From: Verrucomicrobiota bacterium
GTDB lineage: Bacteria; Verrucomicrobiota; Verrucomicrobiia; Limisphaerales; UBA11320
NCBI GenBank assembly: GCA_016199985.1
Contig: JACQFQ010000034.1
Coordinates: 1-64,000, forward strand
DNA: 64,000 nucleotides
Direction: 5' to 3'
A program made the translations under genes and the position numbers. A model generated the notes under the pieces. It did no database searches and was not told where the DNA came from. It saw only the letters and a list, made by a program, of their open reading frames with translations. Shown here one piece after another: positions 1 to 9,329 of the stretch; within the stretch, counting starts at the first letter, position 1; each line of letters begins with the position of its first letter.

Positions 1-249
1 TGCCATTTCGCCACGCGCGCGCTCCACAACCGGCAATGCCGGGAACGTGAATACCCGACCCCAGCCCCGCCCGCAAGCCCGCGATTCGGAACCGCCAAAG
101 CCCGCTCGGAAAAAACCCTGAGAATGCCCGCGAAAGCTTGCTACGTAGAACGTGGACGCGAACCCACGCGAAATAGGATGGGAACGGGAACCGAACATGG
201 TGGCGGCGGCCGTTTAAGACTCCAAGAAATGTAGAGCAATGAGAAAACT
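1..249. repeat. Direct repeat copy A (~200 bp plus ~53-bp insertion)
   Basis: This stretch matches 11021-11218 almost base for base from TGCCATTTCGCCACGCGCGC onward. The main difference is about 53 extra bases at roughly 136-188, absent from the second copy. The matched part ends near GAGAAAACTTC. It begins at the first base of the window, so the repeat may extend further left. The two copies bracket the low-GC block. No coding function is evident. Confidence 0.9.
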
Positions 250-864
250 TCGACCGGCTGATGCCGGTTTGCCAACAGGGCAAAGCCTGGATTGCGAAAG
301 TTTGGAGATCGGTAATTATGGAGGAGGTGCGTTCCGGATAACGACGAGGGGCGAGACCCTCGGCAAAAGATGATTGGCTTTTGGAACAGGAACAGAAATG
401 GGCCATCGAGTCGGTCAAGGCACTTGCACAACCCGAAAAAACTCACCGTTCTGAAGGACATCGTACTCCTTGGTCACCAACTCCCGATCCGCCAGGAATG
501 GAGGATCCAACGGGTCCCAGGAGACCCTGTCCTTGGAGACGAGCAGTTGGTAGCGACTTCCAGGTATTCAAAGACAGGATTCCCCGCCGGATCGGAGTTT
601 CGTTGAGGAAGTCTGCTACACTTTTTGCGACACTTTCACTGTAGCGGTAGCCATGCGCCCGACCAGGAAATAAGGCATCAGGACATTTAAATGACTCAAA
701 TGACTCCTGATTCTCGGAACACACGAATCCATCAGCGGTCACGGCTGGACGATCTGTCGCGCGACCTCATCCGGGAACTCCTGGCCGAAGTAGAGGGCGA
801 TCAAGCCAAACCCACGAGGACGATGTCGATCATATGTCAAAGATGTCGATGGCGCTCCGAGTCC
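250..864. other. Repeat-rich intergenic stretch, no supported gene
   Basis: Short open frames here have no recognisable motifs. The segment holds one copy of the 81-bp repeat (565-645), a tandem 9-mer (AAATGACTC twice, 689-706) and otherwise unassigned sequence downstream of the minus-strand gene ending at 865. It may be the decayed remains of mobile DNA. I see no promoter or terminator I would defend. Confidence 0.6.
565..645. repeat. 81-bp dispersed repeat containing an IS-end-like structure, copy 1
   Basis: Positions 565-645 match 10789-10869 with few differences. The last 32 bases (614-645) begin TGCTACACT, contain GCGACACT and end ACTGTAGC. They thus hold two tandem related 11-12-mers and an inverted GCTACA/TGTAGC pair. 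The same end structure recurs at 6421-6453. Inside the structure this copy diverges immediately (GGTAGCC instead of AAACGGC), so only the end and its outer flank are preserved. Confidence 0.8.
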
Positions 865-3498
865 TCACCTAAGGGGTTGAGACTGTCGTCGTGGAGAGAT
901 AAAACCGAACGGGAATCCATCCAACCGGTCCGAATCCTCGCAGACCACATCTCGATACTGGGTTCCATCCCAGATGATCAACCGAAGTTTCGGGCCAAAC
1001 CCGATCTGACGGAGTCGTTCGAGGTGGCCCCTCGTTCGCACCCGCAAACCGTCGAGAGCCACCACGACATCCCCTTCCTTGAACCCATAGTGTGCCACGA
1101 TGGGATTGGCGCCAATGATATCCACGCCCTCGTTTTCCTCCGGAGGCCCATGGAAGTCGGCGACTGAAACACGCTCGCAGTCCTTGGGCCGGAACCGTTC
1201 TAACGCCTCGAAAATGAGCGGTTCTGCGGCCGTGCCGATAGAAACGGGCGCCGCACGGGCACAAAAGCTGATCAAGGGTTCCTGCTCTCCATATTCCTGC
1301 TCGACGCGAGCGTAGAGGTTGTAGGCTTCGCGGAGTCGATGAGCTCGCTCGTGGATTCGGGCCTGGGCCGCCAGGCCCTGATAGCATCCACCCTCACTGA
1401 TTTGCTGGGCCATCTCCGAAGCTTTCTCCACACGGCCGGCATCCAACTCCAACTCCACGGCCCGTCCGACATATTGTGCCAGTGTGGATGAATCACTAAC
1501 CACAGCGAAACCAGTCTCGACATACTGGATTGCTTTGGGCGTGTTCTTCCGTTCCGAGAAGTAGAACCCAAGATCGAGGTAGTAGGCAGGGGAAAGGCGG
1601 GCCATGCCCAAGAGACGCCTCTCATAATCATCGGGATGGTCGCGGCTCAGATCCGCCATCTCCCGCATGGCGCCGATCATGTATTCCGAAGCGGGTTCCC
1701 AGAGCGCCCTGAGACGATCCGGCCCAGGCCTACCCTCCACGATTTCAACAAGCCCGACCGCCCCATGGAAGGGGTCGCGCAAGCGCAGGATTTGCAGATC
1801 GTAAGGCGCCATGCGGCCGAGCTCTTCCAGCAGACCCTGATCCCCAATCATTCCATGCTCTCCGTAATCCGCCCTGTAGTCGAACATGACGAGGCCGGTT
1901 CCGGGCAGCGGATAGTGATGAAACCAATCGGCCGTCGCCAGCATGACTTGGTCATGCAGCACAGAAGGGGCATCGCGGTAGACCGGCTCGAGCTTGCCCC
2001 AGAGCATTGTTGGGATGAGTTCTGGATGAGCTCGAGCCAGCGCCACTGCTTCGTCCAAGCGATCCACTTTGAACATCCAGTCGGGGCGCATCTGCTGAAG
2101 CAAAACCGGCTGAAGGACGAGGTCGGCGTATTGTGTGCGGGCTTGATTGGCTGCCTTCAGCACATCGTCAGCGCCAGATCCCAGCCAATCCTTGGCCTGG
2201 TAGCGCCTGTAGACATCGTTCAAGAGATGCCGTTGGAAAAACGCAGCCCAGTGCCCCCAATCGATGATCCGCACAGAGCCATTCGTGCTGAAGCAATGTC
2301 CCGGATGGACGTTGAGCTGATTGGCTGAGAGTTCCGTCGTGGATGCCGTGCCGAAGTATTCCCGGAAGACACGCTGCTGTTCCTGCAACTCGCATCGCAT
2401 TCCATCCCGGGCCAGCGGCTGGACCAATTGCTCACAATTGGCCGCCCTGAGCGTCCGCACAAAATCCGGAATGTCCTTCAACGTCTCATAAGGCACGATC
2501 GCGAGTGCTGACCTGGTCCCGACGGAAAGCGAGTAAGCTCGCAGCCACGCTATCTGCTCCAGCAAGCTCCTGGCCCGCGGGTTCGCCAACCCGCGGTAGT
2601 CGCCAGTTCCCGCCCCTCGCAGGATCCGGATCCAGGCAGCCACTGGAGCGTTGGGCTCGATCGCAGGATCGCCAAGGCGCTGAACGAGCTCGGTCTGCCG
2701 CCGCATGACGACCAGGCCGATCGCTTCGGCCAGATCACCAGCAACCCCCTGAGTCCGCTGATCGAGGTTCCGAGCCATGGCGAGATGAGCCGCGAGCCGG
2801 CAGAGGCCCAAGCGGGGATCGGAAAACAGCCCGGCCTGCTCCCTGAGCACCAGGACACCGTGAAGGAAGGCCGCCCGCTCGTGGGCGGCAGGATCCACAA
2901 AATCCTGAGACAGCGCCTCCGAAACAAGCCGGCTCTCCCGTACAATCGTGACGGCGTCCGCATCAAGCAGGCGCTCCAACATCGCCAGCGACTCTGCATC
3001 AGACTCTGGCGCACGCTTCGCCTGGGATGAGGTTTTCCCCGCGAGTGCCAGCATTGCCTTACACGCCTCCCCGTAGGTCTCGTGGTCCCACATGACTTCC
3101 ACGGGAAGCGACAAGTGGGCCGCTTTCCCGCGGAGCGTGAAGTCGACACGGTAGCGAGGATGCCGTGGTCGACTGCCACTTTCCTCAGTCACGCGCACCT
3201 GGACCGCTCCGGGTTCGGGCGCTCTTCCCTCCGCAGCACGCAGAACCATCTCTGCAAGGTCCTCGAGGATCTCCGTAACACACATCGCGGCTTCGCTTTT
3301 GTACGGAGCAGTGAAAAATGTTGTCGACGCGTAACGCACCCAAACATTCGTGTCTCCATTGGGATACCGCACGTAGGAGTCCGGGGAGACGGAGAGGATC
3401 AGCCAACGAGCGACAGATGCAACGGCGATCGCGATCACTCCCAGAAAAAGCAGCATGGGAAACGTTTGCCTTTTTGAAGTCATCGCCCTCTCGCTCAT
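865..3498 (-). CDS. Membrane-anchored protein with TPR-like helices and C-terminal PDZ-like domain
   Basis: An 877-residue protein I cannot assign to a named family. Residues about 14-38 are a single hydrophobic segment after a short basic N-terminus, so it is probably anchored in the inner membrane with the bulk outside the cytoplasm. The middle is helix-rich. The region around residues 640-780 has TPR-like spacing (YYLDLGFYFSERKNTPKAIQ and following helices). Residues about 790-855 read as a PDZ-like fold (GANPIVAHYGFKEGDVVVAL). No protease triad or other catalytic motif is visible, so a scaffold or substrate-binding role is a guess. It is one of three consecutive minus-strand genes in the low-GC block. 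The spacer upstream (3499-3823) carries a degenerate IS-tail repeat rather than a clear promoter. Confidence 0.75.
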   Translation of the reverse strand: MSERAMTSKRQTFPMLLFLGVIAIAVASVARWLILSVSPDSYVRYPNGDTNVWVRYASTTFFTAPYKSEAAMCVTEILEDLAEMVLRAAEGRAPEPGAVQVRVTEESGSRPRHPRYRVDFTLRGKAAHLSLPVEVMWDHETYGEACKAMLALAGKTSSQAKRAPESDAESLAMLERLLDADAVTIVRESRLVSEALSQDFVDPAAHERAAFLHGVLVLREQAGLFSDPRLGLCRLAAHLAMARNLDQRTQGVAGDLAEAIGLVVMRRQTELVQRLGDPAIEPNAPVAAWIRILRGAGTGDYRGLANPRARSLLEQIAWLRAYSLSVGTRSALAIVPYETLKDIPDFVRTLRAANCEQLVQPLARDGMRCELQEQQRVFREYFGTASTTELSANQLNVHPGHCFSTNGSVRIIDWGHWAAFFQRHLLNDVYRRYQAKDWLGSGADDVLKAANQARTQYADLVLQPVLLQQMRPDWMFKVDRLDEAVALARAHPELIPTMLWGKLEPVYRDAPSVLHDQVMLATADWFHHYPLPGTGLVMFDYRADYGEHGMIGDQGLLEELGRMAPYDLQILRLRDPFHGAVGLVEIVEGRPGPDRLRALWEPASEYMIGAMREMADLSRDHPDDYERRLLGMARLSPAYYLDLGFYFSERKNTPKAIQYVETGFAVVSDSSTLAQYVGRAVELELDAGRVEKASEMAQQISEGGCYQGLAAQARIHERAHRLREAYNLYARVEQEYGEQEPLISFCARAAPVSIGTAAEPLIFEALERFRPKDCERVSVADFHGPPEENEGVDIIGANPIVAHYGFKEGDVVVALDGLRVRTRGHLERLRQIGFGPKLRLIIWDGTQYRDVVCEDSDRLDGFPFGFISPRRQSQPLR

Positions 3499-3823
3499 AG
3501 GGTCGCATCAAAGCACGTGGGAGTTCATCGGCGCAAGGGACTTCAAGGATCTTGCCAAGACAGAGACATCTCTGGGGCAATAGGAGTCGCAGCAGTGGGC
3601 AATCGCTGTTTTGATCAGTGTTTATAGGGGTATGGTGGATCATAGTCGAAACGTGAAGAGATCCCTTGAAAACCGTAAGGCTGAAATCGTGATTCAGCGT
3701 TTCGCGGACGAGCGCGAGTCGCTGGCACCCGTGATCGACGTAGCGGTTGGGAGCGAGGCGTCCCCGTACACTCAGAGGCCCAGCCGGGGGGGGTGCCCGC
3801 CGGGTGATTTCGCACACCCTGGG
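3499..3823. other. Intergenic region with a degenerate IS-tail repeat
   Basis: This spacer between two minus-strand genes holds a diverged copy (3612-3700) of the element seen at 6508-6600 and 10936-11010, recognisable by GGCTGAAATC and by CCTTGAAA a few bases before it. A G-rich run (3786-3793) follows. No separate gene is supported. Confidence 0.6.
3612..3700 (-). repeat. Degenerate IS21-type 3'-end remnant, copy 2
   Basis: Aligned with 6508-6600, this segment keeps the order TGATCA, GGGG, TCGAAACG, CCTTGAAA and AAGGCTGAAATC. On the minus strand the frame reads DFSLTVFKGSLHVS, against DFSLAAFKRSHRVS in the better copy at 6514-6648. It lacks the terminal TGCTACA structure, so it is a more decayed piece. 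Its IS identity depends on the copy at 6421-6648. Confidence 0.5.
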
Positions 3824-6268
3824 CTACTCATTGTACACTCGGTAATAGCGGGCGAGGCCTGTTATGCTAACAGAACGTGAACCAGCTCCCGTTTGAAGCG
3901 TAACCCACGGGCCGTCAATTTGGTCTGCGGATTGCAGGTCTCCTCCGGCCCACGATACGTAGGCTTGCTTTCCGGGCGGCGTCGCCAACACGATGGTTGG
4001 CATTGGATCAGGCCGAAATGCAGTAACCAAAACGGTAGCAGACGTGGTCGTAGGATCAGGACCGGCGCGTCGGGCGGTGAGGGTTATATGATCAGTAGAG
4101 CCATTGGCAACAAGCAGAGGCGGACGAACTTTCACGAGAACTTCCAAGGATTCGTTCTGGTGCAAAAACGATGAACTCGTAATGATTTGAACGGTTGAAG
4201 GTGTCTCATTCGTCGCGCTAAATGATACATCTCCGTCAGGTCCGAAGTTTGTTACGTTAAACATTATGGCGTTGCTCCGGCCCGACGTAAGTGGTTCCTG
4301 TGTCAAAGCCTCGATCAGGATACTTGTGGGCTCTATGGCCTGAACCCACGCTCGCTGGTAAGGGTTGCCATCATCATCCATTCCAATCACGGAAATGGAG
4401 AAAGGAACTTCTGGACACTTGCTGGCAAAAAGAAACTGCCCGGCGGGCATCGAGAGAGTGTCATCCGGCTCCCTCGTATCGAGCACGGTTCCGTCCATCG
4501 CCCGCAACTGGAGGCGCAATCGATTCGTTACCCCAACAACCGTTGCTAGCACCCAGTTATCCTGTCCGACCAACGGGAGCCCCTCCCGCGGAAACAGTCC
4601 AGAATGTCCGGGGCGACCGCGCTCAGCAAGCATAGCGATGGAGGTCAGGGCGATGGGGGAGCGCCCGGAAATGCTGATGGAACCATTCCCTAATTGGGTT
4701 GAAATCAGGTTCCAGCGCCCGGCATGTGGGCTTGTTAGGACGTAAGTGGTGCCAGTTGCAGAACTAAACACGGACACTCCCAAATCCGTTTCTGTCACCT
4801 CAGATGAGTCGGGTCGCACAATCCGCAGAGGAGGGCCTGCGATGATGATTTGCAAGTCACTCATTGCAGGCTCGACGAAGAAGGCGTTAGTCGAAGGTGC
4901 AGTCGATGCTGAGTTTGTTACAGTCAATATCGATTGAAACGGCTCCTGCTGGGTCATCGCCGCGCGAGGCGAGGACGAGGTCTCTCCAGTCCAACGAACA
5001 GAAAGGTCAACCCCGCCTGACTGCGGATACAGATTGAACCGTCCAAACAATCTCTTAGAGGTGGAAGAGCCGATGGCAATCATGCGCGCCCAGTCACCAT
5101 AGTTAGTAAATTCCCAGGGACCAATAATCGAAAGAGTGAATTGCGGGTAGGTCAGGGGGTGATCCGTGCTCAGGTACGTCCAAAAGCCATACGTGAACGG
5201 CTCACAGGCTGGAAAAGTAATTACTTTAGTCTGATTCGGCCCCAGAACAACATGTCCCCCCTCCTGAAACCCTGCCGAATCAAAACTACTGGCGTAATCA
5301 AAAACCCCACCTGACTCAGTACTCAGAACGAATGTGGGAGCAATCCATAGTCTCTCGTTGCTTCCGTACAGGGCATCGAGCTTCCAGACTTCATCAGAAT
5401 ACTTGAACTCGGAGTTGAGTTCATTTAGGAAGCGGATGCTCGCTAACAGCGCTGCGCGTGCAGCAACCTGATGCCATAAGATACCGTGACCAGATTCCGG
5501 CGTATCCTTGTTTATCCCATCGGTATGGCCTATGTCATACTTGCCCCCGTGCCAACACTTCTCTACTGGACCAAAATCCAAATCCTCAATCGGTTGGGTA
5601 CCCTTCTCCCAGAAGAAGTAACCGCTAGTCACGAGTGTGGTCCCTGGACCGGTAAGGTGCGAGCCGATGCAGGTGCTGTCGATGATCCCCGCCCACCGCC
5701 AAGAAAAGTGCTCTGGATACTGTGTGCCAAAGTCAGGGTGGGGCTCGCCAGTCCCAGTCAGTTCTACCCAAGTGCTGTGGCTGTAAAAATCCTGCACCGT
5801 GTGCAAGGCATATCCTAAGCACAGCCTGGCACCGACGATGTTTGGCGGACATTCTTTCAGGGCCGCAATGCACTTTTTATAGAGATCATCTATCCGCTCG
5901 TTAGCGATCGCAAAGGATTCTCCATCTACATGTGGTCCGGCCTCATAAAACTGAAAGATGTCAACCTCAGCATTGGCGAGTGCGATCGCCCATATCGCGT
6001 GATCCTGTGGATTAAGCCGGTGAGGGGCGGCACCGCTTGGGAACGAAATACTCCGCATCCCGCGCAAGGCATTCGTAGTGATACTCCAGTGCGTTTCCTG
6101 GGAGAGTGCTGGAGTTGTTCCGTGCGAGAAGATACCTGGCATGAAGCCGTAAGAAGTTGAGGTAAACCAAGCCGACGCAAACATCCAGACAGCGAAGGAT
6201 AGGGATACCCTTCGTACGCGTCGCACTTCTTGGCCATGACATCTTAAACGAGCTCTCATTCTTTGCAT
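3824..6268 (-). CDS. Secreted Het-C / zinc-phospholipase-C-like protein
   Basis: This 814-residue protein has a basic N-terminus and a hydrophobic segment (residues 21-40) that looks like a signal peptide. Residues 55-170 carry the Het-C/zinc-PLC pattern: H60 in QETHWSIT, then ALHTVQDFYSHSTWVEL with H156, D160 and H164. These correspond to the family's metal-site residues. The family includes fungal heterokaryon-incompatibility Het-C proteins and bacterial relatives predicted to act on membranes or in conflict. The remaining ~600 residues are beta-rich and probably include several Ig-like domains. The last ~55 residues are the recurring module (LQSADQIDGPW ... YYRVYNE). The substrate is unknown. 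Upstream, TATACC near 6330 could be a -10 element, but this is weak. Several nearby Met codons make the exact start uncertain. Confidence 0.75.
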   Translation of the reverse strand: MQRMRARLRCHGQEVRRVRRVSLSFAVWMFASAWFTSTSYGFMPGIFSHGTTPALSQETHWSITTNALRGMRSISFPSGAAPHRLNPQDHAIWAIALANAEVDIFQFYEAGPHVDGESFAIANERIDDLYKKCIAALKECPPNIVGARLCLGYALHTVQDFYSHSTWVELTGTGEPHPDFGTQYPEHFSWRWAGIIDSTCIGSHLTGPGTTLVTSGYFFWEKGTQPIEDLDFGPVEKCWHGGKYDIGHTDGINKDTPESGHGILWHQVAARAALLASIRFLNELNSEFKYSDEVWKLDALYGSNERLWIAPTFVLSTESGGVFDYASSFDSAGFQEGGHVVLGPNQTKVITFPACEPFTYGFWTYLSTDHPLTYPQFTLSIIGPWEFTNYGDWARMIAIGSSTSKRLFGRFNLYPQSGGVDLSVRWTGETSSSPRAAMTQQEPFQSILTVTNSASTAPSTNAFFVEPAMSDLQIIIAGPPLRIVRPDSSEVTETDLGVSVFSSATGTTYVLTSPHAGRWNLISTQLGNGSISISGRSPIALTSIAMLAERGRPGHSGLFPREGLPLVGQDNWVLATVVGVTNRLRLQLRAMDGTVLDTREPDDTLSMPAGQFLFASKCPEVPFSISVIGMDDDGNPYQRAWVQAIEPTSILIEALTQEPLTSGRSNAIMFNVTNFGPDGDVSFSATNETPSTVQIITSSSFLHQNESLEVLVKVRPPLLVANGSTDHITLTARRAGPDPTTTSATVLVTAFRPDPMPTIVLATPPGKQAYVSWAGGDLQSADQIDGPWVTLQTGAGSRSVSITGLARYYRVYNE

Positions 6269-6649
6269 GCGGACTCGCGATCAAACCCGGACGCAAAAAG
6301 CGGTTGCGCGCGAAACCACTACGCAGATTATGGTATACTTCTAACCAGTCTGAAGTGCCTTGCAAGCCAGAAATGAGACAGTGAACAGCAGCCGGGAGAT
6401 AAATTCTACTCAGCAGACTCTGCTACACTTTTTGCGACACTCTCACTGTAGCAAACGGCTTGATAACCCTGAGGCGGCTGGGCCGCTTCCCCACGCATCA
6501 ACAGTGACAATGATCAATAGCAACAGGGGTTTTGGTGGGTTTTTATTGAAACGCGGTGAGACCTCTTGAAAGCGGCAAGGCTGAAATCCTGGATCTGGTC
6601 CTTCATCCGATAGCTCTTGCCCTTGATGAGGACGGTTTCGGCGACACAC
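6269..6649. other. Intergenic region dominated by an IS21-type 3'-end remnant
   Basis: Apart from the repeat at 6421-6648, the right edge abuts the stop codon of the lipase gene and the left ~150 bases form the upstream region of the Het-C-like gene. No independent gene is supported. Confidence 0.6.
6421..6648 (-). mobile_element. Remnant of an IS21-family 3' end (istB tail plus terminal repeats)
   Basis: On the minus strand, the frame from 6648 to a stop at 6514 reads VAETVLIKGKSYRMKDQ and continues to PCCY-stop. From memory this resembles the C-terminal tail of IstB, the helper ATPase of IS21 elements (pattern h-x-G-x-S-Y-R-x-x-D). After a GC-rich hairpin (GGCGGCTGGGCCGC) the sequence ends in a 33-bp structure at 6421-6453. 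That structure starts TG, ends CA when read outward, and contains tandem TGCTACAC / GCGACAC units, as expected of IS21-type multi-repeat termini. Only the 3' end is left; no istA or complete istB is present. The IS21 assignment is by recall and needs a database check. Confidence 0.5.
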
Positions 6650-8935
6650 CTAACGTTGTTTCAAGCGAAAGAATCGACCCGCGCCCGATGGATCGATCAA
6701 GACTGCTCTTGCTTGATCAATGTCGACGGGAGTTGCTTTGACATCAACCCACGAGGCCGTCGGGGCAGCGACCGGAGAACTCTGGAGAACGAAGTTCGTG
6801 TAGCTTGCGAGCCAGGCGACCGCTAAACCATCCCGAGTCATGAAGATAGAAACTGAAGGTAGTGGCACGAACTGTAGGAGGCTGGGGACCTTGCCGGAAT
6901 CCTTGCTCGTAAGCTTCGCCTCGTATCCCGTAACTGGTGCATCGAGCAGGAAGGAAGATGTAAACTGATCCGGAACCCAGGGACCTGGTGTCCCGGTGAG
7001 CAATGCGGACAGCCGGAAGAAGTGGCTGATCATCTCGTCAGGATGCAGGATCATATAGGCAAATAGGAAGACAACGTTCCCGTGGGCACTCAGCGTGTTC
7101 AACCCGCTTTCGACGATAAACGCCTCATCGGCCGTAGCTGGAGTAAACTCATTGCCGGCGGAAGAACTATGAAACGACCAGGAGAAGAATGAGTCCCGGT
7201 TGAAATCGATCTCATCGTTGGCCGTAGGATTGAAACCACCCGGCACATCGGCCGCGGGATCGAGAGTCACGATCGTGTGGACCCCTCCAGGAATCCTCTT
7301 GGCAATTTCGTCCGCAACGTAGCTACCGAAGGAGTGGCCTACTAGGTTAAGGCTGGCACCATGGAAGCCAGCATGGGTGAGTGCTGCTGCCGCCCACTGC
7401 GCGACTGGAATGATGGCGCTCTCTGCAGAAAAGGGACCCACAAGCAGGTCAGCAGCCTGGCTCCAGTCCAACGTCAACACCTGATCTTCGGGCTGCGCTT
7501 GGGCAAGTGCGCTCGTCAAATCGGAAATATTCTCAGCATCCCGTGAACTGGTCCACCCATGGATGACCACCCATGTCTGTTGCGTCACGGAGATCCGCAT
7601 TGGAGGAACCCCGAACCTCAGCACATCAACCAGCTTCCCAACTTGACTCCCAGGCGGGGTGATCATTCCAGCCAGCCCAGGCGAGATAACCAACTTATAG
7701 CCGCCGGTGCTTCCGGAGGTATCACCCTTCCCCGTAATCGGATCATAGTTCCTGTTCCCCGCCCCCGAGACCCCTACGAAATAGGTTCCTCCAACGGCGA
7801 AGGTGTATTCGATATAGCTTTCCAATGTCGGTTCTTCCCCAGGCCCTGGCCCGTCGTTGTTTGACGCGAGTTCCACACCTTTCGAGTCGAAGAGGCGCAG
7901 ATACGGATCCCACCCTTCGGCATCATCCAGATCAAAGGAGAGACGCTGGCCTGAGGCCACGGTGAAGGAGACCAAATTCACGTCGGTCGGTGAACTCACA
8001 GTCCCGCTGCGCGTCAATGTCCTGAGGACCTGTCCCAAGTCAGGGGCCCCCGCGAGTTGGTCATCGGGGTCATCATCAACTACGAGGATCGACTTGCTGA
8101 ACTCGTTGTCGGTTTCGATGCTCTCGCCGATGCTCCCCGCAGGATCCAGAACCAACTTTAGTGTATGATTGCCCGCGGCCAAAGGTCCCAGCGGATAGTC
8201 GGTGACGCCGAGAATTCCTCCCACGGCAACAGATTGGTTCACAAACCACGATTTGATCACTGTTCCATCAAGCATTAAGTCGAGGCTGAAGGGACCAGCA
8301 GTCGCCAGCGCTCCAATGTTCGCCAGTGCCAGATCCAGGAATAGTATGTTCGTTGTCGTCAGATTCGAGCCGTCCATCGATGTGCCCACTGTCTTGGAGA
8401 CCACCAACTTGTCAGACCATCCAGAGGGTTGGTACCAGACAAGGTTCGGCCTTGGCTGAAGCAACTCGACACGCAAATCATATTCTCCTGATCCAGCGAT
8501 AAAGAGGTCCGCACTCCGGCAAACAACGAAGTAGATCGAGTTTGCTGCGACTGAGGAGTAGCTCAAGGTCTCCGCCCTGTTGTCGGAGCCGTCATCCTTG
8601 TCGACCAAGACCGCCCCGCTTGCATTCAACAACTGCACCCGAGCATCAAGCTCATGATCCGAGCCAGTCGGGGTCATCGTGACTACCAGCGTGCCCGGGC
8701 CCGCCAAGGCAGGGATCGAGATGCTATAGAAATCGAGATCCTTCAGGGGGCTGACGCGACCACTCATTATTGCCGCACCACCGGGGCTGAGGTTGAGGAG
8801 ATTGGCTTGCTGGCGGTTGTCATTGGGCTCGACCTCTGCTGCGAACGGCTTAGAGCCGCACAACAGAACCAGCATTGCAATGACAATGCGAGCTACCCAA
8901 TAGCCGGTCTTCGTGGGCTGGGATTGAGTTTTCAT
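6650..8935 (-). CDS. Secreted lipase/esterase with PPC and CARDB domains
   Basis: A 761-residue protein with a signal peptide (hydrophobic residues about 12-30, cut near FAAEVEPN). It then has a PPC domain (35-160, beginning EPNDNRQQANLL), a CARDB-like domain (163-285) and a second PPC domain (296-420). The alpha/beta-hydrolase resembles the pancreatic-lipase family: HGWTSS (oxyanion region, 459-464), LNLVGHSFGSYVADE with nucleophile S535, TLDPA with D559, and a candidate His in LSAHGNVV. The C-terminal ~60 residues are the recurring module (FVLQSS ... RFFRLKQR). PPC domains often accompany secreted enzymes and are sometimes removed on maturation. Ester hydrolysis outside the cell is the likely role; the substrate is unknown. 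The stop codon directly abuts an IS remnant. Confidence 0.85.
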   Translation of the reverse strand: MKTQSQPTKTGYWVARIVIAMLVLLCGSKPFAAEVEPNDNRQQANLLNLSPGGAAIMSGRVSPLKDLDFYSISIPALAGPGTLVVTMTPTGSDHELDARVQLLNASGAVLVDKDDGSDNRAETLSYSSVAANSIYFVVCRSADLFIAGSGEYDLRVELLQPRPNLVWYQPSGWSDKLVVSKTVGTSMDGSNLTTTNILFLDLALANIGALATAGPFSLDLMLDGTVIKSWFVNQSVAVGGILGVTDYPLGPLAAGNHTLKLVLDPAGSIGESIETDNEFSKSILVVDDDPDDQLAGAPDLGQVLRTLTRSGTVSSPTDVNLVSFTVASGQRLSFDLDDAEGWDPYLRLFDSKGVELASNNDGPGPGEEPTLESYIEYTFAVGGTYFVGVSGAGNRNYDPITGKGDTSGSTGGYKLVISPGLAGMITPPGSQVGKLVDVLRFGVPPMRISVTQQTWVVIHGWTSSRDAENISDLTSALAQAQPEDQVLTLDWSQAADLLVGPFSAESAIIPVAQWAAAALTHAGFHGASLNLVGHSFGSYVADEIAKRIPGGVHTIVTLDPAADVPGGFNPTANDEIDFNRDSFFSWSFHSSSAGNEFTPATADEAFIVESGLNTLSAHGNVVFLFAYMILHPDEMISHFFRLSALLTGTPGPWVPDQFTSSFLLDAPVTGYEAKLTSKDSGKVPSLLQFVPLPSVSIFMTRDGLAVAWLASYTNFVLQSSPVAAPTASWVDVKATPVDIDQARAVLIDPSGAGRFFRLKQR

Positions 8936-9329
8936 CGTCTAATTCAATTACCGCTGAACAGGCAAACCCCTCCATAGCCGACAAGGAATTATCCTCGGGT
9001 TGCAGTTCTAGGCTACGTCGCCTTCTCTTCCCCGATCGAAACGGAACACTTCAGGATATGCGCATTCTGTCCCCTCGTTTCAAGTATAATGGCGGCGAAA
9101 AACGGCTTCGTGAATATCCAGAAATGGAACCAAGAGGCGCACCTTGTTCCACCAGAATTTCAAGCATGGGGCATCTCGCGGGCCATGGGTTAACCTGTCG
9201 CTCTCGGCCAATGAAGGCAAAGCCCACGAGCCCCGCTTCTCTTCATCCGGGTGACCGCAGAATTCCCAGGTAAGCGCTCCGGCCAATGGCTTGTATTTGG
9301 GCAGCGGAGCTGTCATATGGAAAAGCACT
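8936..9329. promoter_or_regulatory. Divergent intergenic region between the lipase and FGE genes
   Basis: About 390 bp separate two oppositely transcribed genes, so promoters for both should lie here. The best plus-strand candidate is a perfect TATAAT at 9085-9090, but the matching -35 position is poor. It would give a leader of roughly 230 nt for the FGE gene. No gene is supported within the interval. Confidence 0.35.
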
